From positions 3,748,113 through 3,812,112 of the forward strand of contig VWZW01005507.1 of the NCBI GenBank assembly GCA_013397115.1: 64,000 nucleotides of DNA. The letters are read 5' to 3'. Below are positions 46,703 through 58,700 of this stretch, in pieces. The notes below the pieces were generated by a model. The model ran no database searches, was not told where the DNA came from, and worked only from the letters and a program-made list of their open reading frames with translations. The stretch comes from Edolisoma coerulescens (lineage: Eukaryota > Chordata > Aves > Passeriformes > Campephagidae). Position numbers and translations under genes: made by a program. Position 1 is the stretch's first letter, and each line of letters starts with the position of its first letter.

Positions 46703-49700
46703 GTGAGAGCGTGGCCGGGGCTGCCCAGGCCGCCCGGGCCGCTTCCCCTTGCCCCCCGCCCGGCTCCGGGCCCCGCCAGCCGGGGCTGCCACCCACCATC
46801 GCCGGACTCGGCTGATGGTGCCTTCCCTTGGGAGACCCCAGAGGATTATTGTTGTTATTGTTATTTCTATCCCCCGTGCCTTCCCTTATCTTGCGGCTCC
46901 TTGTGAAGTTTCCTTACCCCCACAAGCCACAGCAGCGTTTGCTCCCGTGGTCCTAGACTTTTCCCCTCCCAGTTCATGGAATTATGGAATATGCTGAGCT
47001 GGAAGAGACCCCCAAGGATCATCCTGGCCCTACACAGACACCCCAGCAATCCCACCCTGTGCCTGAGCGCGTTGTCCAAGCTCTCTGTCCTGGAGCTCTG
47101 GCAGCCTGGGGGCTGTGACCATTCCTTGGGGAGCCTGGGCAGTGCCCGACCACCCTCTGGGGGAAGAACCTTCCCCTGATCTCCATGCTAAACCTCCCCT
47201 GACTCAGCTGCAGCTCCCCAGCCTGAACAGAGCTGAAGCGGTGACATGTGACGACATTTTGTTCGCTTTCGGAGCAATATCCTTTGCTTTTGAGGTGCTC
47301 TTTTCCTCCCTTTCTTGCCGCTGTAAAAAGTTGTTTGTTGCTTTTTTCCCCCTCAGGAATTCACTGGTGGTGTTCGAGTCGGGTGGCGTCGCTTATGTTT
47401 TATTGCACTTTAAAGTCACCTTAAAGGGTCTTTTTTAGAGGGGGGAGATACGTGCTCCCCACTTTGTCAGCCGACAGGTGCTAATGTGCTAAATAAACCA
47501 CTAAGACTGGTATGAATTGCTCCGGAGCTGTTGCCAGGAGACATACACTACTTGCATACACAAGATAAAGTCCCTGCGTTTATAGTAGCTGGATGATTCA
47601 CTTCTGAAGGGCAGCTGAAGGGAATAAAAGCAAGTGGCCCACGTGGCTTCTCTGAGCAAAAACATTTTTGTGCTGGGCAGCACGTTACCTGCTGGAATTT
47701 GTATAGGTGGCCTAAAAGACCACTAATTCAGCTGGTTCTTGCACCAGATTTCAGGAGAAAAGAGTGCTACAGTGGATTTTGCACTAATTGAGAAGAGAAA
47801 AATGTATTTTAATAGGGATATTTCTGTTGAATTTTGTCTTACCTGGCTTATTTTAGGAAATCATATTTAAAGGAGGCGGTTCTTGTGGATTTTCTGTGAG
47901 ATTTGGATTAAGCTGAGAGAGAGTCTGTTGGCTGGCACGTGGGCAGTAGTGTGAGATGTGTGGAGATGTTTGTTTTGTTGAGTTCAGTAAATCTCTCTTC
48001 GTACCTTTTTCAGGTTCACTACTGTTAGAATCGAAGATAAATCCAAATACTGCATATCAAAAACAGCAGGCAAGTATTATTGCTAGGCTTTACTTTCTCT
48101 GGTTGCTGATGCTGAGGAATTGTTTTGTGCTCGGAGTAATTCCGTTTTTCAGGAAAAAAGGAAAAGTGGGACAACATGAAATTGTTGATGGTGTTTTTTA
48201 TAGAGGTGAAAAACTTGCTTAGAAGCCTGTGGGTGCTAAACACTTCACATTCTAGGAATTAATAGGTGGGTCTCCTAGAAAAATACATTTTGGACTTCAG
48301 GCTTTGAAGATAATACATGCAATTTGGATAAATACTGAAATCATTACAGGAAGGATAGTTGGAAACATATACGTGTGACTTCTGTCTCCTATCCCAGGCC
48401 ATCTGAAATAATTGCAAAATTAGGGAGACAAAACTTTGGCCAGCTCTGTTGAAGTGTATTTATTTACTTCTTGAGTTCTTTTTCTGGAAATAACATGAAG
48501 GAATTTGTCTTTATGGGAGGGACTTCTTTCTTTGTTGTTGCTGTTTAGTTTTTGGTTTAAGCCCTGAAAGCTTCTGTTGTCCTAGGTAAGGCCAGAAGCC
48601 TTGCTGAGAGTTACCTTTCTTAGAGGTAAACCTCCTCCAAAACAAAGAACTAAAACAGTTGGGAGATGTGTTAATAGGTTATTTTTGTTTTATCCACTGA
48701 AAAAATCAGCTTACTGAATCTCTTCTGCTTTTATTGTTTTCCCTTTTTCAGCATTAATTTTTGATGTCTCTGCCTGCATTGTTCTCATGGGTTTTCTGGA
48801 GTTTTTTCTGTCTGTTCCTTTGTTCTACAGTAGAGTCTCTGTTCCTTTCATTCAGTGTTTGATACTGTTCTATATCATTATGGTATCCAGAAGTGTTTCA
48901 GCACTAGAAAAGAGTAATTTTGTTCTTCCTAAGTCACAGAGGGACACATCTTTAGGGATTTTGTTATAGTGACAAGTTACAGTGTGAGAATTTGAGAAAG
49001 AGACTTTGTTATCTCGTGAGCAGGGGTTGGCTCACTTTAGGTTAGGAGTGAGGTGGAGTTTTTGGGCCTGCCTTTCCAGGAGGCTCTTTGCTGTGGTTTC
49101 TGCTTTTCACTTGTTAGGGATTGGTGGCTGTAGGCTTTCCTTGAGTGGGCCAGGCTGAGGAAGGAGCTCTGCAGAGCTCCAGAAGCTGAGAGTCTTCAAG
49201 TGCTTCCTGTTTACTAGAGGGAACCTGTACATAGTGAAATACAAGTGCAGATTTTGTTGCTGTAAAGTTTTAAAATGCTTCCTTTCACACCCCGTTTCCT
49301 GAAACTACAACTGATTAGTTGTAGGCCTTTTTTACTTAATTGGTAGCAAAGTTTCCAGTGACTTAAGTGGCTTTTGTTGCCATTTTTCATGTGGAAAAGG
49401 TAGATCATGGTTTAGGAAAACTCAAGCTGAGGTTTATTTTGGCTGGCTTTTATTTCTGATACTAATGCTTTTGTGTCCTTGTGGCAGAAAGCGTTTGCTT
49501 GGCTGTTCACTCTTTAAGGTTGGTGTAACCTCGTGCAGGTTTTCGTTGACACAGAGCATTGTCCTCAAGTTGATGGTCTTGGATTTGGGGAAAGCCGCAG
49601 GGTGGTGCAACTTGATGGAGAAGAAACGTGCCCTGCCTTCACATCTGTCTTCATGTGAAGAACCTGAGTGGACTTAGAGGGTACTTAACGCTTAATTGTG

Positions 49701-52700
49701 GTTCCCATAACAGCGTCCTGTGAAGAAAGGAGACCAGCCACTGATTTTTCAGTGCTGTGCATCCATCTGTGACTTCCAGTATTACACTGTTAGTGCCAAG
49801 TCGCTCTGTAGCTATTGACTAACCCCAAACAGGACAGGCCTGTTACCTGCCTGCTCCAGTCGTGTTTGTGGTTCCTGGGGAATTCATTCTGTCCAGGTGT
49901 TAGGCACACTGTCATCACGACTGCTTTCTCAGGGGAAATAGGGCTTGGATGGGACATAGGTGCCGAGCTGCTCAGCATACAGTGTGTAAAATTATCTCTA
50001 CTTAGATGAATGCAAAGAACACGAGAGCCTGAAGAGCTTTAGGTCCCCCTGGATTTTGGAGCATAGGCTTTGAGAGTTACACACCTCTGCTGGACACCCC
50101 ACATTAGCCAGAGGGCAGGGTCAGATGTGTTCTGGAGGCTCTGGCAGGAGCAGTTTTAGAAGTTGGCACCACACCCATTTGTTCTTTCAGCCTCTGCTTG
50201 AGGTTACTGTTCCCTGGCAGAACTGGCAGAAGAGCGTGTCCGTGGCTGAAAGACATTGAACTGCTGCAGAAATCCTTACTGGGAGTGCTGCCTTCTGCTG
50301 GTACCTTTCCTGTAGGTGTGCTCTGTTTGCAGCTCTGAGATGAAGATCGTGTGCAAATCCCGTCTCCTGCCCAGAGCTGCCATCACTCCTGTGCCAACAG
50401 AGCGCTTTGCTCGAGGCAAAATCAGAGCTCCTTGCGGCCAGCCGGGATTTAACACGTTTGCAGGGGTGCTGTTAAAGCCAGCCCCAGTGGTTGCCAGAGG
50501 GCTTCTTCACTGCTGTTTCATGCCAGCAGGAGCGTTCACATTACCGTGTGGCAGGTTAGGTGCAGGGCTGAGTCAGTTGAGACACGTCTTCCCGCTGGAT
50601 TCATTTTTATCGGCACGTGTTCCCCGCCTGCTTCCCTGTGCAGCACGTTGGTGCTGGCATGGGGATGTGGTGCAGTGCAGGAACACGGAGAGGTGGAGCA
50701 GCAGGCACTGTGCAGACCAGCACCAGAACTGGAGAGGGGTTTGAACTGCTCTGAGTTTCAGTTTTTGTTCAGAATTCATCTTTTTTGTCTTTATATGGTG
50801 TTTGAGTGAATTAAGGAACGTTGCTGTTGCACGTGGATGGAGCAACATCGCCTCTAAGCAGGTGGGAGTGGTAGAGCCAGGCCTGGAAGGTGTCTGCCTG
50901 TGCTCTTGGTGGGTTGTCTGAGGTCATGCAGGAAGTGTGTGCCAGATGAGTACATCTTATATTGGTATTGGACAATTATTTTTTGTTGAAACCATCTTTC
51001 AGTCGTTCTGAAATATTTTTGGAAAAGCTTATATAACTTCTGCTTTGTGTGGGCAGTACAGATTGTAACGAGTACCATTCAGTAACTCGAGAATTTTCAC
51101 AAATTTCTGACTGCAGTCCCTGGGTGCCTGGAGTCATTTTAAGTTACTGCATTAATTCTCTTCCTTGAATCATCCTGGGCTATGAATAGGGCTGCTGAAT
51201 GTGTGTGTCCTTCTTTGTTCGGTGAAGCACCCCTGAGGCTCAGCTCACCTGGGAGTGCATTGATTTTGAGTGTCAGGGCATCAGTATTTGCACAGAATGT
51301 TTCAAGATAAACATTTCAGATTTTGAATTCTGTAACAGCCGTAAAATTGTACTTAAGAATTATTTTTTGATTGATCTCTGAATGAGAACCAGATTGGGGA
51401 GCTGATGAAGCTTTTCAGTGCGAGCAGTTGACAATTACTGTTTTTCCCTGGAAGCCCAGTTGAGCTGTTGACTCTGAAATGGCACACGGTAAGCACAGAG
51501 ATCCAGCTGTCCTGAGCTGGAGATGAGGGGGGACAGCTGTGAGTGAAAACTGTGTCTGCTCTAAGAGCTTGGACCAGTTGTGCCCTTGAGTCGGAGCCTG
51601 AGAGCAGAGAGGCTCTCTATTAGTATTTGTTACTGTAGGAGAAAAGTGAAATATAGGACACTGTAATATAAATAAACAACTCACAACAGTGCTCAGACCA
51701 CAGTGCATTGAACTCCATTCTTTCCGCAACGGGGAAACTTTATTTCTCTAAAGAAATGTGTAAAAATTAGTAAGAAAGGAAAAAAATTGTGTTTGTGTGA
51801 ATTCCATTGTTTTTAGTGTGGCCTGTGATTATTTTGGGAGAAGGAAGTGGATCTATTGGTAGGCATTTGTCAACAGTGATGTTATTCTTAACTTTATTTT
51901 CAAAGAAAAAAAAGGCAAAGACAAAACCCCCAAGATCTACAAGTCCACGTGGACATTGAGGGATTAGGATTACTGTAGAAATGAACTGAAGAATTAATGC
52001 TGTATCAGCGCTGCTGATGTTCATTCATGTTCCAGTGATAGCTGGAGCAGCTGGGAAGTTGTGCTTGTTGGGACAGATGTGTGTTTTCCAAATAACTGCT
52101 GATGGGAGAGGGAACCTCATGTCCCATGCCAGCCGTCCTTCCCAGGTGCCAGTCCCCTCACGCCTGGAAATACACGAGTGTTCCCTGACCCGTGTAAGCC
52201 CAGATAACTGCATTTACAGAGGTCTGGTTAGACCTCACTGCCCCCGGAGCTTCCTAAGGAATATCAGGTATTTAAAATCAGGTGTTTCTTTTGGTTTCCT
52301 TGCTGAGCTTAAAGATACCACTCTTAATATTTTGTGTTCACTAAGAGTCGTGCATAAGGTAAAGACCTAACCAGCCTTGATGAGTTGTGTGGTGACTATT
52401 GAACACTGTAAGTGAGGGAATTAAATTACCTTACTGACCATCAAGCAAGGGCTTGCTAGTGTTTAAAAAACACTTCAGTGTTTAAAAAGCTGTGGTAACA
52501 GTTCAGGAAGTCAACAAACTTGGAATGTTGAACAGTTTTGCTGGAGCTCATCAAATATAGTGAAGAGTTAGCAGAGAGCTGCTCAGTTTGGATATTTTTA
52601 TATGAAGATGAGTTTGCTGTAGAATGGGGAACTCTTGTCCTGCTTTTGTCTGGGACAGAGTTAATTTTCATCCCAGTAGCGGGTGCAGTGCTGTGGTTTG

Positions 52701-55700
52701 GATTTAGGATGAGAATAACATTGATAACTCGGGGATGTTTTAGTTGTTGCTGGCAGTGCTTACCTTCAATCAAGGACAGTTGAGTTTCCCAGGCTCTGGC
52801 AGTGAGGAGCTGCACAAGGAGCCGTGAGGGAGCGTGGCCAGGACAGCTGAGCTGGCCACAGGAACATTCCATACCCTGGGATAACAGGGGCAGTGGATAA
52901 ACTGGGGGGGTCGGCCGGGAGGGGCCGACCACTGCTCAGGTGGTGCTGAGCAGCTCTGTTGTGCATCTTTTGTCTGTCATGGGGTTTATTCCTCTCTTCA
53001 CCTTCCTTTTCGTTGCTGTAACTATTATAATTGTTCGTTATATTTTACCTTCTTTCATTTTTTAAACAGTTCTTATCTCAAGAATAAAAGTTTCACCTTT
53101 TTCTGATTCTCCTTCCCAGCGCACTGGTGGGAGGAAGTGAGTGAGCAGCTGTGTGGTACTTACTTGGCAGCTGGGGTTGAACCACAACTACTCTATATTT
53201 GAATGTTGAAGTACAGGCTTGCATTCCTTACAGGACAGCAGCAAGTGTCCTAATAAAACCTCTTCAAAAACCATTTTAGTCTATTCAGAAATTCCATCGA
53301 AACTTCCAGATCTACTGTGCAAGTGCACAAATTGAATTGATGGAGACAATAGTAACAGAGAAAAAAAACCTGGCTCAGATGAAAGTAACTGGCAAGATGG
53401 TTGTAACTTCAGTAAGAACTTAGGAGTTTTATATTATTCAGGCTGTATGGATTTTAATTCTGAAAGGAATATTCGAACATTAGTTAGGCATTATATCTCA
53501 CTTGTCTAGGGCTGTCTTACTTTCTAAGGGGGAAATGGAAATTTTAGGGGTTTGTTTCTACCTTACTAAATATGACAATACTTAAATGGTTATATTGCAG
53601 GTTTTCCTAATCTAGTGTGTGCATTCCCATTTCAAGACTGTTGGCTCAAGAAATGCATCTCGTAGAGAAGTGCCATCATAAGTGGCTTGCATATGAAAAA
53701 TGTTTTGTGTAAGGTAGTGGTCATAAAATAACAAGAAAGAAAGTTGATGTTCCATATGGCAGAACAGGAGATTTAGTGTTTTGGTGTCTTATGTTCTTTT
53801 TTTGACAAGTGTAGCTTTAATTAAAATGATTTATTCTGTAGACATTGGCTGTAGGGGAATAGAGATTAATACGCAGTGCAGATGTGTTTCAGGAACAATT
53901 ATTTTCTTGGTTTTATCTCAAACAGGACACCCTGATTGTTTGGTCAGAAGCAGAGAACTATGATTTAGCACTGAGTTTTCAAGAAAAAGCTGGCTGTGAT
54001 GAAATTTGGGAGAAAATCTGCCAGGTACAGTTAACATGAAACATCCTGGTTTTATTCCAGATATTTTAGTGTCTTCTGTGACTTGATGTATTTGTGCATC
54101 CTTTTTAAGCCTGCTGGTGAAAGAATCAAATTCATTGTTATTTTCTGTGTAAGATCTTGAATTGCCCCTGCTTAGAACATGAGTTGTTCTTTTCATGATT
54201 GAATGTCAGGCTTTTGAAAAATCACTGTAATGGTGGGACTCAGGTGGCTGGTGTTTTTTGGGAGGGGAGTGGTGTTTGTGTGATTGTGTTTATTAAAAAA
54301 GGGACTGCCAGAGTTCTGTGTCTTAATTGTCCTTCTCCCTGCTGGCCTCAGGAAGCAGCTCGTTGGAGTGCAGGGGAGCTGCAAACGTGCTGTAAGGAAC
54401 CAGAGAGCTCAGATTCCAGAGCAGCTTCCTTGGGACAAACTGGGCAATTGAGATGTGTTGTTATTTCAGTTACTGACCTGCTGATTTTTGTGTATATTTT
54501 GGGATCAGACAGTAACTGTGTGCACTCTTCCTTAGGTTCAGGGTAAGGATCCTTCGGTGGAAGTCACGCAGGACCTTATTGAGTCAGAAGAGGAACACAT
54601 AGAGGAAATGCCTGAAACCAGTCCTCTGATTGACCTTCCTACTTGTGAACTCAACAAACTTGAAGAGATTGCTGACCTAGTTACCTCTGTTCTCTCCTCA
54701 CCCATCCGTAGGGAAAAGCTGGCGCTGGCCTTGGAGAATGAAGGCTACATTAAAAAACTGTTACAGCTTTTCCAAGTCTGCGAGAATTTAGAGAACACTG
54801 AAGGCTTGCATCATTTGTATGAAATTATTAGAGGGATTTTGTTCCTCAACAAAGCAACTCTGTTTGAGGTGATGTTCTCTGATGAGTGTATTATGGATGT
54901 GGTCGGATGCCTCGAGTATGATCCTTCTTTGGCTCAGCCAAAACGGCACAGGGAGTTCTTGACCAAAACAGCAAAATTTAAGGAAGTTATTCCTATTACA
55001 GACTCTGAACTCAGGCAAAAAATCCACCAGACTTACAGGGTACAGTATATTCAGGACATCATCTTGCCGACACCGTCTGTTTTTGAAGAGAATTTTCTTT
55101 CTACCCTCACTTCCTTTATTTTCTTCAACAAAGTTGAGATTGTCAGTATGTTGCAGGTAAGTGGTTTTTGATACAGTCTAGATGGATTGTGTGTACATAC
55201 CTCTAGTCGTAGTTGCAAAATGGATAAGTTAATCACATGCACCTCCATTTGCACCATGTTTTGAATGCTTCCACTGCTCTCTGATACCTTTATTTTGTAT
55301 TTTGAAAAGGTACATTTCAGGTGAGTATATTAATATTTTTTAATGGGCTGTAAAGTTGAAGGTCTTTCTCCCTGATTCTCAAGCAACATACACCTTTTGG
55401 TCAAGTTTGTGTAGGTATTTAGGGAACAGGCAACTTCTTGTATTCTGTATTAGGGACATTGTGCTGTTTTTGTAACAAATTCTGGATCTGTGATTCAAAA
55501 GAGCATGTTCAGAACCATTCCTGTTTCACTACTGTTACATCATGGTACTAATTTCAAATGTTCATGTTGTCTTAAAAATTAAGTAATTGGTTGCTGGGGT
55601 TTTTTCACACAATGAAAATATATCCAGAAGTAATAACAAATAAATAACCAAGCTGTTACTTTGTAAAAAGCTGTCCTGCACACTTTGTAGTCAGAAGCAG

Positions 55701-58700
55701 GTTCCAAGGTGGTTGGGACCCTGGAAGGAGCCTCAGTGAAGAGCTGTGTGAACTTCATGCCATTTTGGGGTTTTCAGTTGGTGCTGTGTTGTGCAAACTA
55801 ATGGGTACCAAAGTGGCTTTATTTGGTTTCTCTGTGTCCAAAAATGGTACATTTGTGTAGGGAAGATCACTTGGGTTGAGTGTGGAGAGCCTCTTTGAAA
55901 CACCAAGAAGAGGAAGGGAGTAAAAACGGTGGAAAGAGAGGGGCACTGGAGACATAACATATCCATATGGAATATGTTAATGAGTTCAGATATGGGTGAA
56001 ATATGGTAAAGCGTTCAGTACAGGACTGGAAAACAAATCAAAACTGAATAATTGCAGAGAATTGCATGAGTATGCTATTTGGCTTCTTTGTACTTTCTTC
56101 TTTGTGGCTCAATAGCAGAAAGAATCAAAAAATTAAATCCCTCTTGCAAAATTAACGGCTTTGTGTTAAATAAAGATTTTCCTTTAAATTCTTTTGCATA
56201 TACTTTCAAAAACTAAAAATAAATGCAGTATTATTCTCCTGAGGCCACAGTCCTGTTTGCATTTAGAGATTAAATCTGTAGAGTTCTTTATTTTTCATTG
56301 AGGCTGTACAGTGCTGAATGTTCAATTGTGCTGTAACAGAGAACTCTGATTTGCTGTTACCTCGAGTGCTCTTTACAGAAGGTTCTGAAATCCTCTGACA
56401 GTTCTTTGCTGGTTCTGTCATGGCTGTCCTTGCCATCATAGAGGGAGTGTGTGGCACACAGGTTCATCTGCTTGTTCTGAAGTCTGTAATTGAGATGTGT
56501 GATGATTTACAAATAACTGAGGATTACAGACTGAGAAGAAAGCACACATGGAAAAGATGTTACAGCACACTGGAGGAAAATTCCCCGGTGGTGGGGACCT
56601 CAGGTCCAGGACTGCTTTCGCAGCCCTGTAAATCAGCTTGTTGGGCACAAGAACTCTAAAGCTCCTTTGGGTTTGGGGAACACATTGGACGTCCTGTTAC
56701 CCTAAATACACTGGCAAAGCTCCCTGGGAGAAGGCAGTTTAGAGGAGCAGCAGATTGTGTTTGCCAAGGCAGCAAAGCTCCTTTCTACGTGCCACAGAGC
56801 ACTAGATCCCAGTGCTGCTGCTGAGGGAAGGGCAGCCACGTGGGAAAGGAGCCTCCATCCATCCTGTGCTTAAGGACACAGGACTGGGCTGTGTAGCAGC
56901 CTTAGACAAGCAGGAGATATTTCTGTGCTCAGGTGTTCTGCAGTAGGGATTTTCTACCATATCTGCTGTTGATTGTAGTGTGGTTTGGGTTTTTTTTTGT
57001 AACAGGCTTAATTAAGCTGTTTAAGCCAGCAAAGCTTAAAATAAACTACTAAATCTGTGTATGTTGCACTCCCTGTGCTGTTGATTCCAGGTATCGTTTG
57101 TAAAGCACTTCTATCCCCACATCTTAAAATTGTCAGGAAGAAGTTTGCCAGTCTTTGGTTGGCATTGCTGTAACTGTAAAAATCCTGTATTAAGTTACCC
57201 TAATACAGCACAGAGATTTTAGTGACAGCACACAGCAAAATAGAGAGGTAAACACACTGTGTTATGCAATGTTAAGTTCATGTACATTTGTTGGAATGCT
57301 GCTGTTCTGTTCATTTTTGTTCAATGCACAAGTTTATTGACTTGAATTGGTACAGTGATGCAAAATTTTGTAAAGCTGTAGCATGTTACTGTTTGCTGTC
57401 AAATTTATATTGTCTTTAAAAGGTAACAGAAACATTTGATTTGAGAGAATGTCAACATTATATTTTCAATTTGAAAGAGTGCAGAATAATCAAAGGGCAG
57501 AAAGTGCCCAAACCCTTGAGAGATGCCGATGTTCACTCTGGTTTTTGGGTACTTCTTGATGTTATGCAATGGGGTAACTGAAATGCTTTGCAAGAAGTGA
57601 GGTGGTGTCCTGTATATACTTAAATATCTCTTGATAGTAGAGGATGTGAATGTGAAAAGCCAGTAATAGTCCATAAAGTTTCCCAGCTTGGCAAAGCAGA
57701 GGGTGTGCAAGTGGGAGAGATTGTTTTATTGTAAGAAAGGTAATGGGGACGTGGCTGAAAGTTGTCCCTTGGCTGGCACTTTGTAGTTGCAGTTTTAGGC
57801 ACCATCACTGAGCTCAGTTTCACCTGGCTCTGGTCTCCTGGAGCTGCTTCTGCCGCTCAGAGGGAGTGCTGAAACAATGCCCTGGGAATGATCCCACTGC
57901 ATGTGTGCTCTGGTATTTGCCTTCTTTGGGATCAATTGGATGGAGAAGGTGGAGAGCTGGACTTCTGCAGGGTTGGATCCTGTAAAGATGGAAGTTGTTT
58001 TCCAGAGGCGCTGTGTAAGGTGTGTTCCTTTTGTGTGTTGCACAGGAAGATGAGAAGTTTTTATCGGAAGTTTTTGCACAATTAACAGATGAAGCTACAG
58101 ACGACGACAAACGGTGTGAACTGGTAAGTCCCAGCTCCCCGTGGTGCCTCCAAGGCTTTACCTGAGAGGGATGAAGGAGAAACAGCGAAACTCCTCTGCA
58201 TTCACTGAGGGATTTCTGTAGAATCAGCCAGCACACAAACTCTGCCACAAAATGTAGCTGTTTCCTCCTCTCAGAGAGTTTTCTCACCCAAACACACCTG
58301 TAATTCCTTTTTCCCTGTGCAACAGGTGAACTTTTTCAAGGAATTCTGCGCCTTTTCTCAGACGTTACAACCTCAGAACAGAGATGCGTTTTTCAAAACG
58401 TTGGCAAAGTTGGGAATTCTTCCAGCCCTTGAAATTGTAATGGTGAGTGACATTTAAAGCTGATTTTAACCCCAGTAGAAGAGCCACAGCCACTGAAGCA
58501 GTTTTGGCTCTGCTGAGCCCCTGTGTCAGTTTTGCTGTGCTGGCAGTGGGAGTTGATTGGAGCAGTCCCAATCCAGAGGCTGCCCCCAGCTCTGAAGTGC
58601 TCTGGGCATTTTTACTCTGTGAGAGCCTGTGCTCAGCGCAGTCCTTGGGACAAGGGGGTGTAAAAACTGGAAGAGGCTCTTTGTCCAGTGGCAGCTGGAT

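Noticed and set aside
50316..50809. Overlapping frames of 142 and 87 codons in PPP4R3B intron 2
   Set aside because: Cysteine/alanine-rich readings of moderately GC-rich intron DNA, overlapping in two frames and lacking acceptor/donor pairs that fit the gene's phase.
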